From Spartobacteria bacterium (GTDB lineage: Bacteria > Verrucomicrobiota > Kiritimatiellia > RZYC01), in NCBI GenBank assembly GCA_009930475.1, contig RZYC01000018.1, forward strand, positions 1 through 57,389: a stretch of 57,389 nucleotides of DNA, in the 5' to 3' direction. This document shows, piece after piece, positions 38,551 through 46,975 of this stretch. Every line of letters starts with the position of its first letter. Within the stretch, counting starts at the first letter, position 1. The notes beneath the pieces were generated by a model, which worked only from the letters and a program-made list of their open reading frames with translations, did no database searches and was not told the origin of the DNA. Made by a program: the position numbers and the translations under genes.

Positions 38551-41334
38551 TCACGCAGACGCAATGACCATGGGCAGTGTAATAACAAAGCGTGTTCCCG
38601 TATGGGAACCGACCACTGGAAACACTTCCAGGGTGCCATTGTGCTCCTCTTTTATAATAAAGTAGGAAACAGATAATCCAAGCCCCGTCCCCTGCCCCAC
38701 AGGTTTGGTGGTAAAAAAGGGCTCAAAAATCCGCTTACGAATCGACTCAGGAATCCCGGGGCCGTTATCCTCAATTTCTATTTTTGCCACCGTATCATCG
38801 GCGGATAACCGAATGGCAATACAGGGGTCGCCCTCGTCAGAATAAAATTCATGCAGAACATAAGCCGCGTTTTTCAAAATATTAAGCAAAACCTGCTGAA
38901 TCTTGACCGGTTCACCGTAAATCTGGGGAACACACTCGAATTCCGTGATGATTCGCACCTGTTTAAAATCATACTTGGTAATCAGATTATAATCACTGGA
39001 AATCAGTTCAATGACCGTTTCGATGATTTCCTCTAAATTGCAGGAATGCTTGTTATCATCGCTCTTTCGACTGAAAGACAACATGTTCTGGACAATTTTC
39101 GCGGCGCGAACAGCCGATTCCTCGATCATTTCAAGCATCTGACCGATACCGCGACGATCCAGATACGCTCTCATCACATCCATCGACAAATCAAGCTCGG
39201 CCGCCGTCCGCTGATTGGCAGGAACCGCCCCATACAGGCGATTCATAATAACCTGCGCATTCTGCAGCACCCCGGCAAGCGGATTATTGATTTCATGAGC
39301 CATTCCGGCCGCCAGTCCGCCCACAGACATCATTTTTTCTGTTTGAATAATCAATTCATGCATACGAAGCCGCTCTGTCACGTCATCCATGCGCACCACA
39401 ACACCATCACCGGCATCCTCAGAACAATTTGCATCGGCCAACGGATACACCGCAACATCCATATAGCGCTCTCCGTCACCGGAATCCCACAGCACCGACG
39501 AAGCCGTCACATTGCGCTCCTCATCCAAGGCCTGACGCACCAGCTGCATCATAGGATCCATAACCGGCGAAAAATCGCCAAAGGTTCTGCCCTTCGCCTC
39601 TTGTTCTGTGACCCCCATCATCTGTTCTGCTTTTCGATTCCAATGCGTGATCCGTCCGCTGCCATCCAATGCAATGAGCATGGACGGCATGGAATAAATA
39701 ATATTTACCAGCAGCGTACGTAAATGCAACAGTTCCGCTTCGGCTCTTTTTCGTTCCGTAATATCTTCAATCACCAGAATAAATGTGGGCTCCCCTCGGT
39801 TATCCATCTCTTTTACAGGAAAAACCTGAATACGCGCATCAAAAAGCGCGTCGCCCTCCTGTGACCGCCCTTTACATTCCGTTTCTACGGAGACCCCCTG
39901 CTCCAGCGACTGCATACCTGCGGCCTTCCCCTCACGTTGCAGCCAATGATGCATAGGACGCCCGTTATCCATAATAATGGTTCCGTCTGCCCGCATTAAT
40001 GCAATATCCATATCCATATTGTCGACCAGTGTCCGATACCGATGTTCACTGACCCGCAACGCTGCCTGCGTCGTTCCAATGGACTCCAGCATAAAACGTA
40101 ATGATCGCCCAAGGGTTTCTACTTCAAGCGGACCACCGACGGGAATGGTCGACACATCGCCCACGCCATTTTTCGCAATCGATGCTGCGGCCATCGTTAA
40201 TTTTTTGAGCTGGCCGGTGAGTCCCCGAACAATAAATACAGCAAGTACCAGCCCGCCCGCCATAAACAGCAATCCGATGAAGAGAATCTGCATGCGAATC
40301 CGTTTCACCATCAGATCACTCTCATCCAGATAACTCGTCACGCCGATATACCAGTCCAACGGTTCAAACCAGGCAACATACGCCCGCTTACGGTACAGTC
40401 TGTCTGTTGTGGTTAAATCGAGCATAGGCCATAGGTACTCAGTGGTTGCATTGGTTCCCTTCGCCGACGCCATTTTTTCCTCAAGCAGCGGTATACCAGT
40501 CAGTTCATTTATTACATTGGAAAACACAATGCCACTGTCAAGCATGGGATGAATCAGCATTTTTTTCTGGCCGTCAAAGAGATAAATATACCCTGACTGA
40601 CCAATATGAATTTGTGCCAGCACTTCACTCAGTTCGCTGACCACCGCATTTTTACGCAGCTGAACCCGTCTCGCAATATCATCAATGTATAATCCAGCCC
40701 CAATCACCCATCCCCATGGTTCAAATCGCTGTACATAGGATATTTTTTCTATTGGGCTGTCAGTATCAGCACTTCCCGGCTTATTCCAGCGATACTGAAC
40801 AAATCCGCCTTCCGGACGCTTACTGATATCAACAAATGTAGAAAAGATATTTTTTCCGTCCTCTGTCAGATTGAATTCATCCCGATCCAGCGGCTGTCCC
40901 TCATACTGCCGGATATAAGGATGCATAATCATCTTGGGCGGAACAGACGTATCATTGACCCAAACGTACCCGCTGCCATTATCATACCGTATATCCCGCA
41001 TAATGCGCAGGGCATCGACCTGTGCGGCCGCCAGCGACCGTTTCCCCGACGCCACCTCATCATCCAAATTGGACAGCAGGGACAAACAAAAAGAACTGAC
41101 ATCTTTCAGTTCTTCTTTTTTATTATTCAACAGTGAACGTTCAAAATACTGAATACTTTTGTATTCACTGGCCACCGTCAGCTGCGCGGTTTTCAGCAGA
41201 TTACGCGACTGCTCTTCCTGCGACGCCAAATAAATACGTGTCGTTTCTTTCTGCACAAAAAAGATAATGGTCAGCGTAATAGCTACAACCACAATGCAAA
41301 GAAATAACGATATGCGTCCAGCTAAGGTTTTCAT
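38551..41334 (-). CDS. Membrane sensor histidine kinase (Cache-HAMP-PAS-PAS)
   Basis: A 927-residue sensor kinase. A first membrane helix (residues ~8-28) is followed by two Cache-type periplasmic domains (~50-345), each with a small-molecule-sensor pattern ([18 protein letters not shown] and [18 protein letters not shown]). A second helix (~350-372), a HAMP region, and two PAS domains follow. HisKA has [17 protein letters not shown], with the phospho-His near 679, and the ATPase has [11 protein letters not shown] and [11 protein letters not shown]. There is no receiver domain, so it needs a separate regulator; the CheY-like protein at 31.0 kb is one candidate. The ligand is unknown. It lies between purM and U32 with short gaps, an unexpected transcriptional context. 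Confidence 0.92.
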   Translation of the reverse strand: MKTLAGRISLFLCIVVVAITLTIIFFVQKETTRIYLASQEEQSRNLLKTAQLTVASEYKSIQYFERSLLNNKKEELKDVSSFCLSLLSNLDDEVASGKRSLAAAQVDALRIMRDIRYDNGSGYVWVNDTSVPPKMIMHPYIRQYEGQPLDRDEFNLTEDGKNIFSTFVDISKRPEGGFVQYRWNKPGSADTDSPIEKISYVQRFEPWGWVIGAGLYIDDIARRVQLRKNAVVSELSEVLAQIHIGQSGYIYLFDGQKKMLIHPMLDSGIVFSNVINELTGIPLLEEKMASAKGTNATTEYLWPMLDLTTTDRLYRKRAYVAWFEPLDWYIGVTSYLDESDLMVKRIRMQILFIGLLFMAGGLVLAVFIVRGLTGQLKKLTMAAASIAKNGVGDVSTIPVGGPLEVETLGRSLRFMLESIGTTQAALRVSEHRYRTLVDNMDMDIALMRADGTIIMDNGRPMHHWLQREGKAAGMQSLEQGVSVETECKGRSQEGDALFDARIQVFPVKEMDNRGEPTFILVIEDITERKRAEAELLHLRTLLVNIIYSMPSMLIALDGSGRITHWNRKAEQMMGVTEQEAKGRTFGDFSPVMDPMMQLVRQALDEERNVTASSVLWDSGDGERYMDVAVYPLADANCSEDAGDGVVVRMDDVTERLRMHELIIQTEKMMSVGGLAAGMAHEINNPLAGVLQNAQVIMNRLYGAVPANQRTAAELDLSMDVMRAYLDRRGIGQMLEMIEESAVRAAKIVQNMLSFSRKSDDNKHSCNLEEIIETVIELISSDYNLITKYDFKQVRIITEFECVPQIYGEPVKIQQVLLNILKNAAYVLHEFYSDEGDPCIAIRLSADDTVAKIEIEDNGPGIPESIRKRIFEPFFTTKPVGQGTGLGLSVSYFIIKEEHNGTLEVFPVVGSHTGTRFVITLPMVIASA

Positions 41335-41352
41335 GAGGTCACATTGGCATCA

Positions 41353-42381
41353 TTACGCCAATATGACCTTGGGCGTTCCCGCAGTCACCGTTCCTATCCG
41401 ATATACGGTCTCCCCTTTTTCGGCCAGCAGCCGCATCGCTTTATCGCAGTCCGCTTCGCCTACAAAGACGGTGTAACCGATGCCCATGTTAAACACCCGG
41501 TACATTTCCTCTGCATCAATATCGCCGGCATCACGAATATACGTAAAGGCTGGCGGAACGACCCAGCTGGCCGTATCAATTTTTACTGCACAGTCTTCCG
41601 GCAGCACACGCGGCACATTGTCCAACAATCCGCCTCCGGTAATATGCGCCATGCCTTTAACGTCCACCACATCCATTAAGGCGGATATCGACGGATAATA
41701 GCTTTTATGTACCGCCAATAAGACATCCTGAACCGTCCTGCCCGTACCCGGATATTCATCGGTCAATGCTAAGCCGGCCTTTTCAAAGAGCACCTTGCGA
41801 GCCAAGGAAAAGCCATTGGTCTGAAAGCCGCTGGACTGCAGGCCGATCAGGACATCACCCTGCCGAATGCGTTCGCCTGTAACCAGTCGCGCTTTTTCCA
41901 CAGATCCCACGATGGTTCCTACCAGATCGTATTCTCCTTCGGGATACAATCCCGGCATTTCTGCGGTTTCCCCGCCAAGCAGGGCACAGTTGTTTTCGCG
42001 GCAGGCTTTGCAAAGACCGGAAACAACAGCTTCAAACACATCCGGATCCAGCTTCGATGCCCCGATATAATCCATAAAAAATAACGGTCTGGCACCCTGT
42101 ACCAGAATATCATTCACGCAATGATTGATCAAATCCTGCCCGACCGTGTCATGCCGACCGGCCATGGAGGCCACTTTCAATTTCGTTCCAACTCCGTCGA
42201 TGCTGCTGACGAGCACACTGTCGCCCGCCGGCAACGCATGAATGCCTCCGAAAGAACCCAATTCGCTTTTTACCTCAGGGGTGTAGGTTGTCTTGACATT
42301 CTTTTTCGCCCGCTGCAACGCGTTCATCATCACATCAATATCAACACCGGCTTCGGCATAGGCAGATTTTTTTTTAGTCAT
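41353..42381 (-). CDS. purM: Phosphoribosylformylglycinamidine cyclo-ligase
   Basis: A 342-residue PurM (AIR synthetase), step five of purine synthesis. Motifs: SYAEAGVDID-like start (SAYAEAGVDIDVMM), LVSSIDGVGTKLKVA, DLINHCVNDILVQGARPLFFMDYIG, LLGGETAEMPGLYPEGEYDLVG, SSGFQTNGFSLAR, and AHITGGGLLDNVPRVLPE. The ATG at 42381 has GAGGTGA 4 bases upstream. An open frame further upstream is just the tRNA gene read through. It lies 34 bases downstream of tRNA-Leu and 18 bases before the histidine kinase. No other pur gene is here. Confidence 0.96.
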   Translation of the reverse strand: MTKKKSAYAEAGVDIDVMMNALQRAKKNVKTTYTPEVKSELGSFGGIHALPAGDSVLVSSIDGVGTKLKVASMAGRHDTVGQDLINHCVNDILVQGARPLFFMDYIGASKLDPDVFEAVVSGLCKACRENNCALLGGETAEMPGLYPEGEYDLVGTIVGSVEKARLVTGERIRQGDVLIGLQSSGFQTNGFSLARKVLFEKAGLALTDEYPGTGRTVQDVLLAVHKSYYPSISALMDVVDVKGMAHITGGGLLDNVPRVLPEDCAVKIDTASWVVPPAFTYIRDAGDIDAEEMYRVFNMGIGYTVFVGEADCDKAMRLLAEKGETVYRIGTVTAGTPKVILA

Positions 42382-42414
42382 TGGCTCACCTCGGAAATAA
42401 AAATCATGGAACAC

Positions 42415-42499
42415 TGGTGGGCGAGGCGGGACTCGAACCCGCAAGCCGTGAGGCACCAGATCCTAAGTCTGGCGTGTCTGCCAATTTCACCACTCGCCC
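42415..42499 (-). tRNA. tRNA-Leu(TAG), CCA encoded
   Basis: The 85-base minus-strand sequence folds as a type II tRNA. The acceptor stem pairs GGGCGAG (42499-42493) with CTCGCCC (42425-42419), and ACCA is encoded at 42418-42415. The anticodon stem CCAGA/TCTGG encloses CTTAGGA, giving anticodon TAG (reads CUA/CUN leucine). The long variable arm and GGTTCGAGTCC T-arm are present. It lies between the lipoprotein gene and purM on the same strand and may be cut out of a shared transcript. Confidence 0.96.
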
Positions 42500-42569
42500 T
42501 AACGAAACGAAAGTTGGTGCTATGTACCGCACTCCATCCTGCGTTGAAAAGAAAAAAAAGTCAGCAGTT

Positions 42570-42980
42570 TCAGTCGTTCAGACGAACGCTTACATCAAAG
42601 GAAGCAATGTAACCGCTATAAACATCCAAAATAGTCTGCCGTCCCTCAAGCACTTCGATTCTTCCGAACCATGAACGATTGCTGTCGCGACCATTCAGCG
42701 TCACCGAATAAAGACCGGGATCCCGATCGTACCATTCGTAGTCATCGCTGTCCGTATTCTTGTCCTGACGAATGCCACTGATATAGACGGCCAGGCTTTC
42801 ACTCGTGAGGTTATTCACGATCACTGTTCCCTGACCGGACGGAGCGTCATGATCAAATTCGTCATCATCGTTCTCACATCCGGCAAAAAACAACCCTGCG
42901 ACCAGCAGCATGGCAGCGCACCATCTTTTCCACAATACATGCACGTCCCCGCGTTGCTGAACCCGATCCTGTTTATTCAT
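42570..42980 (-). CDS. Small lipoprotein of unknown function
   Basis: A 136-residue protein with a charged N-terminus, a hydrophobic stretch and a lipobox (LLVAGLFFAGC), with Cys near residue 35 followed by ENDDDEFDHD. The acidic +2/+3 residues are notable. The mature domain is a short beta-rich unit (GTVIVNNLTSESLAVYISGI) with no recognised family. AGGAGGA lies 7-8 bases before the ATG. It follows the anti-sigma gene by 23 bases and probably belongs to the same transcript. Confidence 0.75.
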   Translation of the reverse strand: MNKQDRVQQRGDVHVLWKRWCAAMLLVAGLFFAGCENDDDEFDHDAPSGQGTVIVNNLTSESLAVYISGIRQDKNTDSDDYEWYDRDPGLYSVTLNGRDSNRSWFGRIEVLEGRQTILDVYSGYIASFDVSVRLND

Positions 42981-43003
42981 TTCTGGCTCCTCCTATCCTA
43001 ATT

Positions 43004-43447
43004 TTAGACATCAATCTTCTTTACCAGCCGCATACGGTTTCTCAGATCTGGAAGGCGCTGATAATCAATATCATCCATCATACAGAACATCAGATAAAGT
43101 CCCGCACCGCGTGTCTGATCGGTATTTAGCCAGTGATCAGGAAATTCATGCCGAACACTGCGATCAAAATTAAACGCGGGGCCCGAATCTACGATATCAA
43201 CGACAAACTGCCTGCCGTCACAGTTCATATGAATTTCCACAGGCGGATGCGGCTCCATCCCGTCATACCCATGCTCAATGACGTTAGTGCATGCCTCGTC
43301 AACCGCCACTTCAATTTTATCGATATAATCCGGATGAATACCGATTTTCAAACCCACTTCCTTAACGACCATACGTATCAGCGACAGCGATTTCAGATCA
43401 CCGGGAACAATCAGTTCATAGGGTGTGATTTGCGCAGACGATTTCAT
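43004..43447 (-). CDS. Anti-sigma factor type Ser/Thr kinase (RsbW/SpoIIAB-like)
   Basis: A 147-residue GHKL ATPase of the HATPase_c_2 class. It has IEVAVDEACTNVIEHGYDG (the N-box with catalytic Glu and Asn), VVDIVDSGPAFNFD (G1-box) and TRGAGLYLMFCMMDDI (G2-box). These kinases switch a sigma factor or other target by phosphorylating a STAS partner. The partner gene lies 11 bases upstream. No sigma factor or PP2C phosphatase is in the window, so the output is unknown. The ribosome-binding site is weak. Confidence 0.9.
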   Translation of the reverse strand: MKSSAQITPYELIVPGDLKSLSLIRMVVKEVGLKIGIHPDYIDKIEVAVDEACTNVIEHGYDGMEPHPPVEIHMNCDGRQFVVDIVDSGPAFNFDRSVRHEFPDHWLNTDQTRGAGLYLMFCMMDDIDYQRLPDLRNRMRLVKKIDV

Positions 43448-43458
43448 AAAAATCCATT

Positions 43459-43824
43459 CTATCTGTTTGCGGACAGCATGTTAAGGGCTTCTTCCCTCGT
43501 GGCAAAGATCTGGAAAATATTCGACAGACCTAAAATATCAAGAATACTGTTTATCTGTTTCGATGTATTGCAGAGAGCAAAAATGCGCCCTTTCGTCCGA
43601 TTTTTTTTGTAGTAACACGACAGCAGTCCGAACACCTGACTGCTGGCATAAGTAATGTCCTGACAATCAAGAAGGACATCATAATCTCCTTCATGAAAAA
43701 ACGGATCCATCTGCGCCCTGAACAAGGCTAGATTCGAAGCATCCAGCCCCCCGGCACAGGAAACAGTGGTCAAACCAGATGCATCGTCCGTATCGACATG
43801 CAGTTGCAACATTGCATCAATCAT
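43459..43824 (-). CDS. STAS-domain anti-anti-sigma factor
   Basis: A 121-residue STAS domain protein (RsbV/SpoIIAA type). It has the pattern TVSCAGGLDASNLALFRAQM, then DVLLDCQDITYASSQVFGLL, in which the Ser of YASS sits where the partner kinase normally phosphorylates (usual form: D-x-SG-x-G). The usual Gly after the Ser is replaced, so the site is slightly atypical. AAGGGA lies 7 bases before the ATG. It heads a unit with the kinase and the lipoprotein, and is divergent from the hybrid kinase (224 bases between starts). Confidence 0.9.
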   Translation of the reverse strand: MIDAMLQLHVDTDDASGLTTVSCAGGLDASNLALFRAQMDPFFHEGDYDVLLDCQDITYASSQVFGLLSCYYKKNRTKGRIFALCNTSKQINSILDILGLSNIFQIFATREEALNMLSANR

Positions 43825-44048
43825 AAGTAAATCCCTTCATAATTCACTGGATTCGGGAAAAAAATCGCGCGCACGCAATAAAGAAAAAATTAATACGGTA
43901 CATCCCGGATGTCCAGTCTGAAGATATGGCTGACGTTGGTTAAATAATCCGGCCCGTCATGTAATAACTTGTGCACGCAAACAATCCATGCTACTCATTG
44001 AACCGAAAACTGACCGCACTGTAATCCACTGAAATGGGAGCTGTTTAT

Positions 44049-46007
44049 ATGGCGAAAGAAGTCGCGAAATCTGCCAGAGGAGAGGCCAACGCCGATATAT
44101 CCATTCCACCAATTCCCCCGTTTATTCAGAAGGTAATCCCTCTTTCCGCAGTTGCGGTTGTTATCGGAGCCGCCCTGCTCATGATCCCCCGCTCTCTGGC
44201 AACGGATGCCGCTGTCCTGGCTGTACTTGTCGGAATGGGATGTATTACGGGTTTTATGAAACGACTGTTCGGGGTACAGCGTGACCGGTTAATCAGACAG
44301 GGAAAAGCGCAACATGCGGCGATGACCTCACGTCATTATCAACTGCAATCAGAACTGGATACGATGAAGGGGGAAAATGCCCAGCTGACAGAACAAGTTC
44401 GGGAACTGGAGTATTCCATCGTAAAAGCCAATGAACTGGCGGTTTCCTCCGACATGGCGAATTTGCTCAAATCACAGTTTCTTGCCAATATGTCCCATGA
44501 CATACGCACACCCATGAATGGCGTCATCGGCATGGCCCGACTGTTACTCGACACAAAACTTAATCGGGAACAACTGGAATTCACCGCCAACATCATCGAT
44601 TCCGGGGAAGCACTGCTCAGCCTCATTAATGATATTCTGGATATTTCAAAAATCGAAGCCGGTGAGATGGAACTGGAGCGGCAGCCATTCAACTTTAAAG
44701 CCGAGACGACGAAAATGATACGTAATTTGAGTATCACGGCGGAACGCAAAGGGCTGGAACTGATTTTTGACTATCCCGATAATCTGCCCACGGATTTTAT
44801 CGGCGACAATCTGCGGTTGCGCCAAGTCATCACGAATCTCGTTGGCAATGCCATCAAATTTACAGACGAAGGCTCCGTTATCCTGCGCTTTAATGGATTA
44901 AAATCCCTGCCCAACGAGCAGACCCTGCGCGTAGAAGTCATTGACACAGGCATCGGTATTCCACCGGAAGTACAATCTGTTATTTTTGAAAAATTTAAGC
45001 AGGCAGATGCGTCGACCACACGGAAGTTTGGCGGAACGGGATTGGGGCTGGCCATCAGTAAACAATTGATCGAAATGATGGGCGGTTCCGTGGGACTGAA
45101 CAGCAAGTACGGGCAGGGATCCACATTCTTTTTTGAAGTACCCCTGCCGCTGGCTGAGAAAGATGCCGTTCCAACGCAAGAAGTGAAAGATGTCATGGAC
45201 AGCTCTGCCAAAGAGCTTCATGCCAATATTTTGCTGGCGGAAGACAGTCTGACCAACCAAAAAATTGCCAGACGCGTCATAGAAAAAATGGGATGTACGG
45301 TGGATGTGGCCGAGAACGGCGTGGTTGCCGTGGCAATGTTTAAAGATCCCGGGGTTCACCATGACCTCATATTCATGGATTGCCAAATGCCTGAAATGGA
45401 TGGCTATGAAGCGACACGCCTGATTCGCGAAGCAGAAGAAGGCGGAGCGCATATACCGATTGTCGCGATGACGGCCAATGTCATGCCTGCAGAACGAAAT
45501 AGATGCATGAGCGTGGGGATGGATGCTTTCATCGCGAAACCCATTGATTTCGATGAAGTTCGAATGACTATTGCCCGTTACTGTTCGATGGAGCAAGCCA
45601 CTAATATACCAGAACAGAAACCCCAGAGCGAGGAAATCGAGATGATTGATCCTGATGTGCTTGATGTAAACCGATTAAAAACGATCTGCTCCGACGATCT
45701 TGATTTCATTAAAGATATCATTGATACGTTTTTGGTGGATATCCCCCCGGTCTACGAGCATCTGATGGACGCCATGGCCAGCAAAGACAGGCCATCCATT
45801 GGCGAATATGCCCATAAAATCAAAGGTGCAGCAGCCAATATGGGCAGCAAAAAAGTGGGTGATATAGCTATGAAAATTCAGCTCGATTCGGAAAAAGAAT
45901 CCTATGCATTCGATCCTGATGCTACGATTCAGCTGGGCGAGGAACTGAGTACATTATGCGATGTTCTGCGCACGACCGACTGGTCGAAGCTCTACGGACG
46001 CGGATGA
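44049..46007 (+). CDS. Hybrid histidine kinase with receiver and Hpt domains
   Basis: A 652-residue BarA-like hybrid kinase. There are two N-terminal membrane helices (~20-70) with almost no external loop, then a coiled coil ([20 protein letters not shown]). HisKA has [20 protein letters not shown] (His ~149), and the ATPase has [24 protein letters not shown] and [10 protein letters not shown]. The receiver has [16 protein letters not shown] (Asp ~444), and the C-terminal Hpt has [17 protein letters not shown] (His ~588). Phosphate can pass His-Asp-His inside one chain and then to a separate regulator. It lacks a periplasmic sensor. The ATG at 44049 has GGGAG 8 bases upstream, and the gene overlaps xerC at its 3' end by 16 bases. 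Confidence 0.92.
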   Translation: MAKEVAKSARGEANADISIPPIPPFIQKVIPLSAVAVVIGAALLMIPRSLATDAAVLAVLVGMGCITGFMKRLFGVQRDRLIRQGKAQHAAMTSRHYQLQSELDTMKGENAQLTEQVRELEYSIVKANELAVSSDMANLLKSQFLANMSHDIRTPMNGVIGMARLLLDTKLNREQLEFTANIIDSGEALLSLINDILDISKIEAGEMELERQPFNFKAETTKMIRNLSITAERKGLELIFDYPDNLPTDFIGDNLRLRQVITNLVGNAIKFTDEGSVILRFNGLKSLPNEQTLRVEVIDTGIGIPPEVQSVIFEKFKQADASTTRKFGGTGLGLAISKQLIEMMGGSVGLNSKYGQGSTFFFEVPLPLAEKDAVPTQEVKDVMDSSAKELHANILLAEDSLTNQKIARRVIEKMGCTVDVAENGVVAVAMFKDPGVHHDLIFMDCQMPEMDGYEATRLIREAEEGGAHIPIVAMTANVMPAERNRCMSVGMDAFIAKPIDFDEVRMTIARYCSMEQATNIPEQKPQSEEIEMIDPDVLDVNRLKTICSDDLDFIKDIIDTFLVDIPPVYEHLMDAMASKDRPSIGEYAHKIKGAAANMGSKKVGDIAMKIQLDSEKESYAFDPDATIQLGEELSTLCDVLRTTDWSKLYGRG

Positions 46008-46963
46008 CTTTGACGATAAACGCTCTTCAGCCGCTCTACGGAAATATGCGTATAAATCTGGGTGGTTGAGAGCAGTTCGTGACCCAGCAACTCCTGTACG
46101 CTGCGTAAATCAGCTCCGTTATCCAGTAAATGTGTCGCGAAACTATGACGCAGTGAGTGAGGGGAAAAATGGGTATCCAGTCCGGCGGTCAGGAGATGGC
46201 GTTTCATAATCCGTTCATAGGATCTGGCACTGAGGCGCCCACCGTTTCGATTTAAAAACAACCCTCCGGGTTCCGAAGTCTTCCCGTACATCGCCCAGAC
46301 CGCATCACGATGGCTGCGGCACTGCTCCAATGCCTGATAGGCATACTGACCAATAATACACAGCCGCTCTTTATTCCCCTTGCCATGTACACGGATGACC
46401 CCCTGAGACCAGTCTATCTGGTCTTCATCCATATCCGAAAGTTCCCGAAGGCGCATGCCCGTGCTATACAGCGTTTCAAGCCATGCGGCATCCCTGCTCC
46501 GAAAATATTGACATTCCAGCTCACTGCACCCCTTTACTGCCGCATAAGCCTGCTGCGGGGCCTCAATCAGGCGCGCGATCTGCTCCAGTGACAGCACATC
46601 CGGCAACGTCCGCCGTTTCCGAGGCAGGCGGATGGAGGCAAAGGGATCTGCGATACAGCGTTCCTCCCGCATGAGAAAGCGATAAAAACTCCGCAGGGCG
46701 GAACATTTTCGCGCCACCGTCGCCGCCTCCGCTCCCGTTTCCCGCAGAGAAGCAAGGAAACGGCGGGCATGGGATTTATCGATCTCGATCCATGGGTTCG
46801 CCATCGCTGCCATCGCGTCTTCCGTAAAAGACATAAACTGCCAAAGATCGGAAAGATAGCTTTCCACCGTGTGGATCGAAGCATTTTTCTCTACACGCAG
46901 ATAGGCAGCAAAATCAGCCACCCATGGATCATTCAGCACCTGCTGCCCGGCATCTCCCGACAT
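45992..46963 (-). CDS. xerC: Tyrosine recombinase XerC/XerD
   Basis: A 323-residue site-specific recombinase of the chromosome-dimer resolution family. The N-terminal SAM-like core-binding domain is followed by the catalytic domain with all active residues visible: Arg in [13 protein letters not shown], Lys in [26 protein letters not shown] (His-x-x-Arg), [15 protein letters not shown] (His and the nucleophile Tyr). Length and sequence fit XerC/D rather than a phage integrase. It follows topA by 12 bases and converges on the hybrid kinase with a 16-base overlap. Whether it is XerC or XerD cannot be settled without its partner. Confidence 0.92.
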   Translation of the reverse strand: MSGDAGQQVLNDPWVADFAAYLRVEKNASIHTVESYLSDLWQFMSFTEDAMAAMANPWIEIDKSHARRFLASLRETGAEAATVARKCSALRSFYRFLMREERCIADPFASIRLPRKRRTLPDVLSLEQIARLIEAPQQAYAAVKGCSELECQYFRSRDAAWLETLYSTGMRLRELSDMDEDQIDWSQGVIRVHGKGNKERLCIIGQYAYQALEQCRSHRDAVWAMYGKTSEPGGLFLNRNGGRLSARSYERIMKRHLLTAGLDTHFSPHSLRHSFATHLLDNGADLRSVQELLGHELLSTTQIYTHISVERLKSVYRQSHPRP

Positions 46964-46975
46964 ATCCGACAGCCC

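Noticed and set aside
42382-42456. N-terminal extension of purM by 25 codons
   Set aside because: It would read through the tRNA-Leu gene. A strong GAGGTGA site marks the ATG at 42381.
44898-45596. 232-codon minus-strand frame
   Set aside because: Shadow of the hybrid kinase's ATPase and receiver domains; no independent signal for translation.
45992-46963. Tyrosine recombinase as a sign of a prophage or integrative element
   Set aside because: It is a chromosomal XerC/D by length and motifs, coupled to topA, with no phage genes or att repeats nearby.
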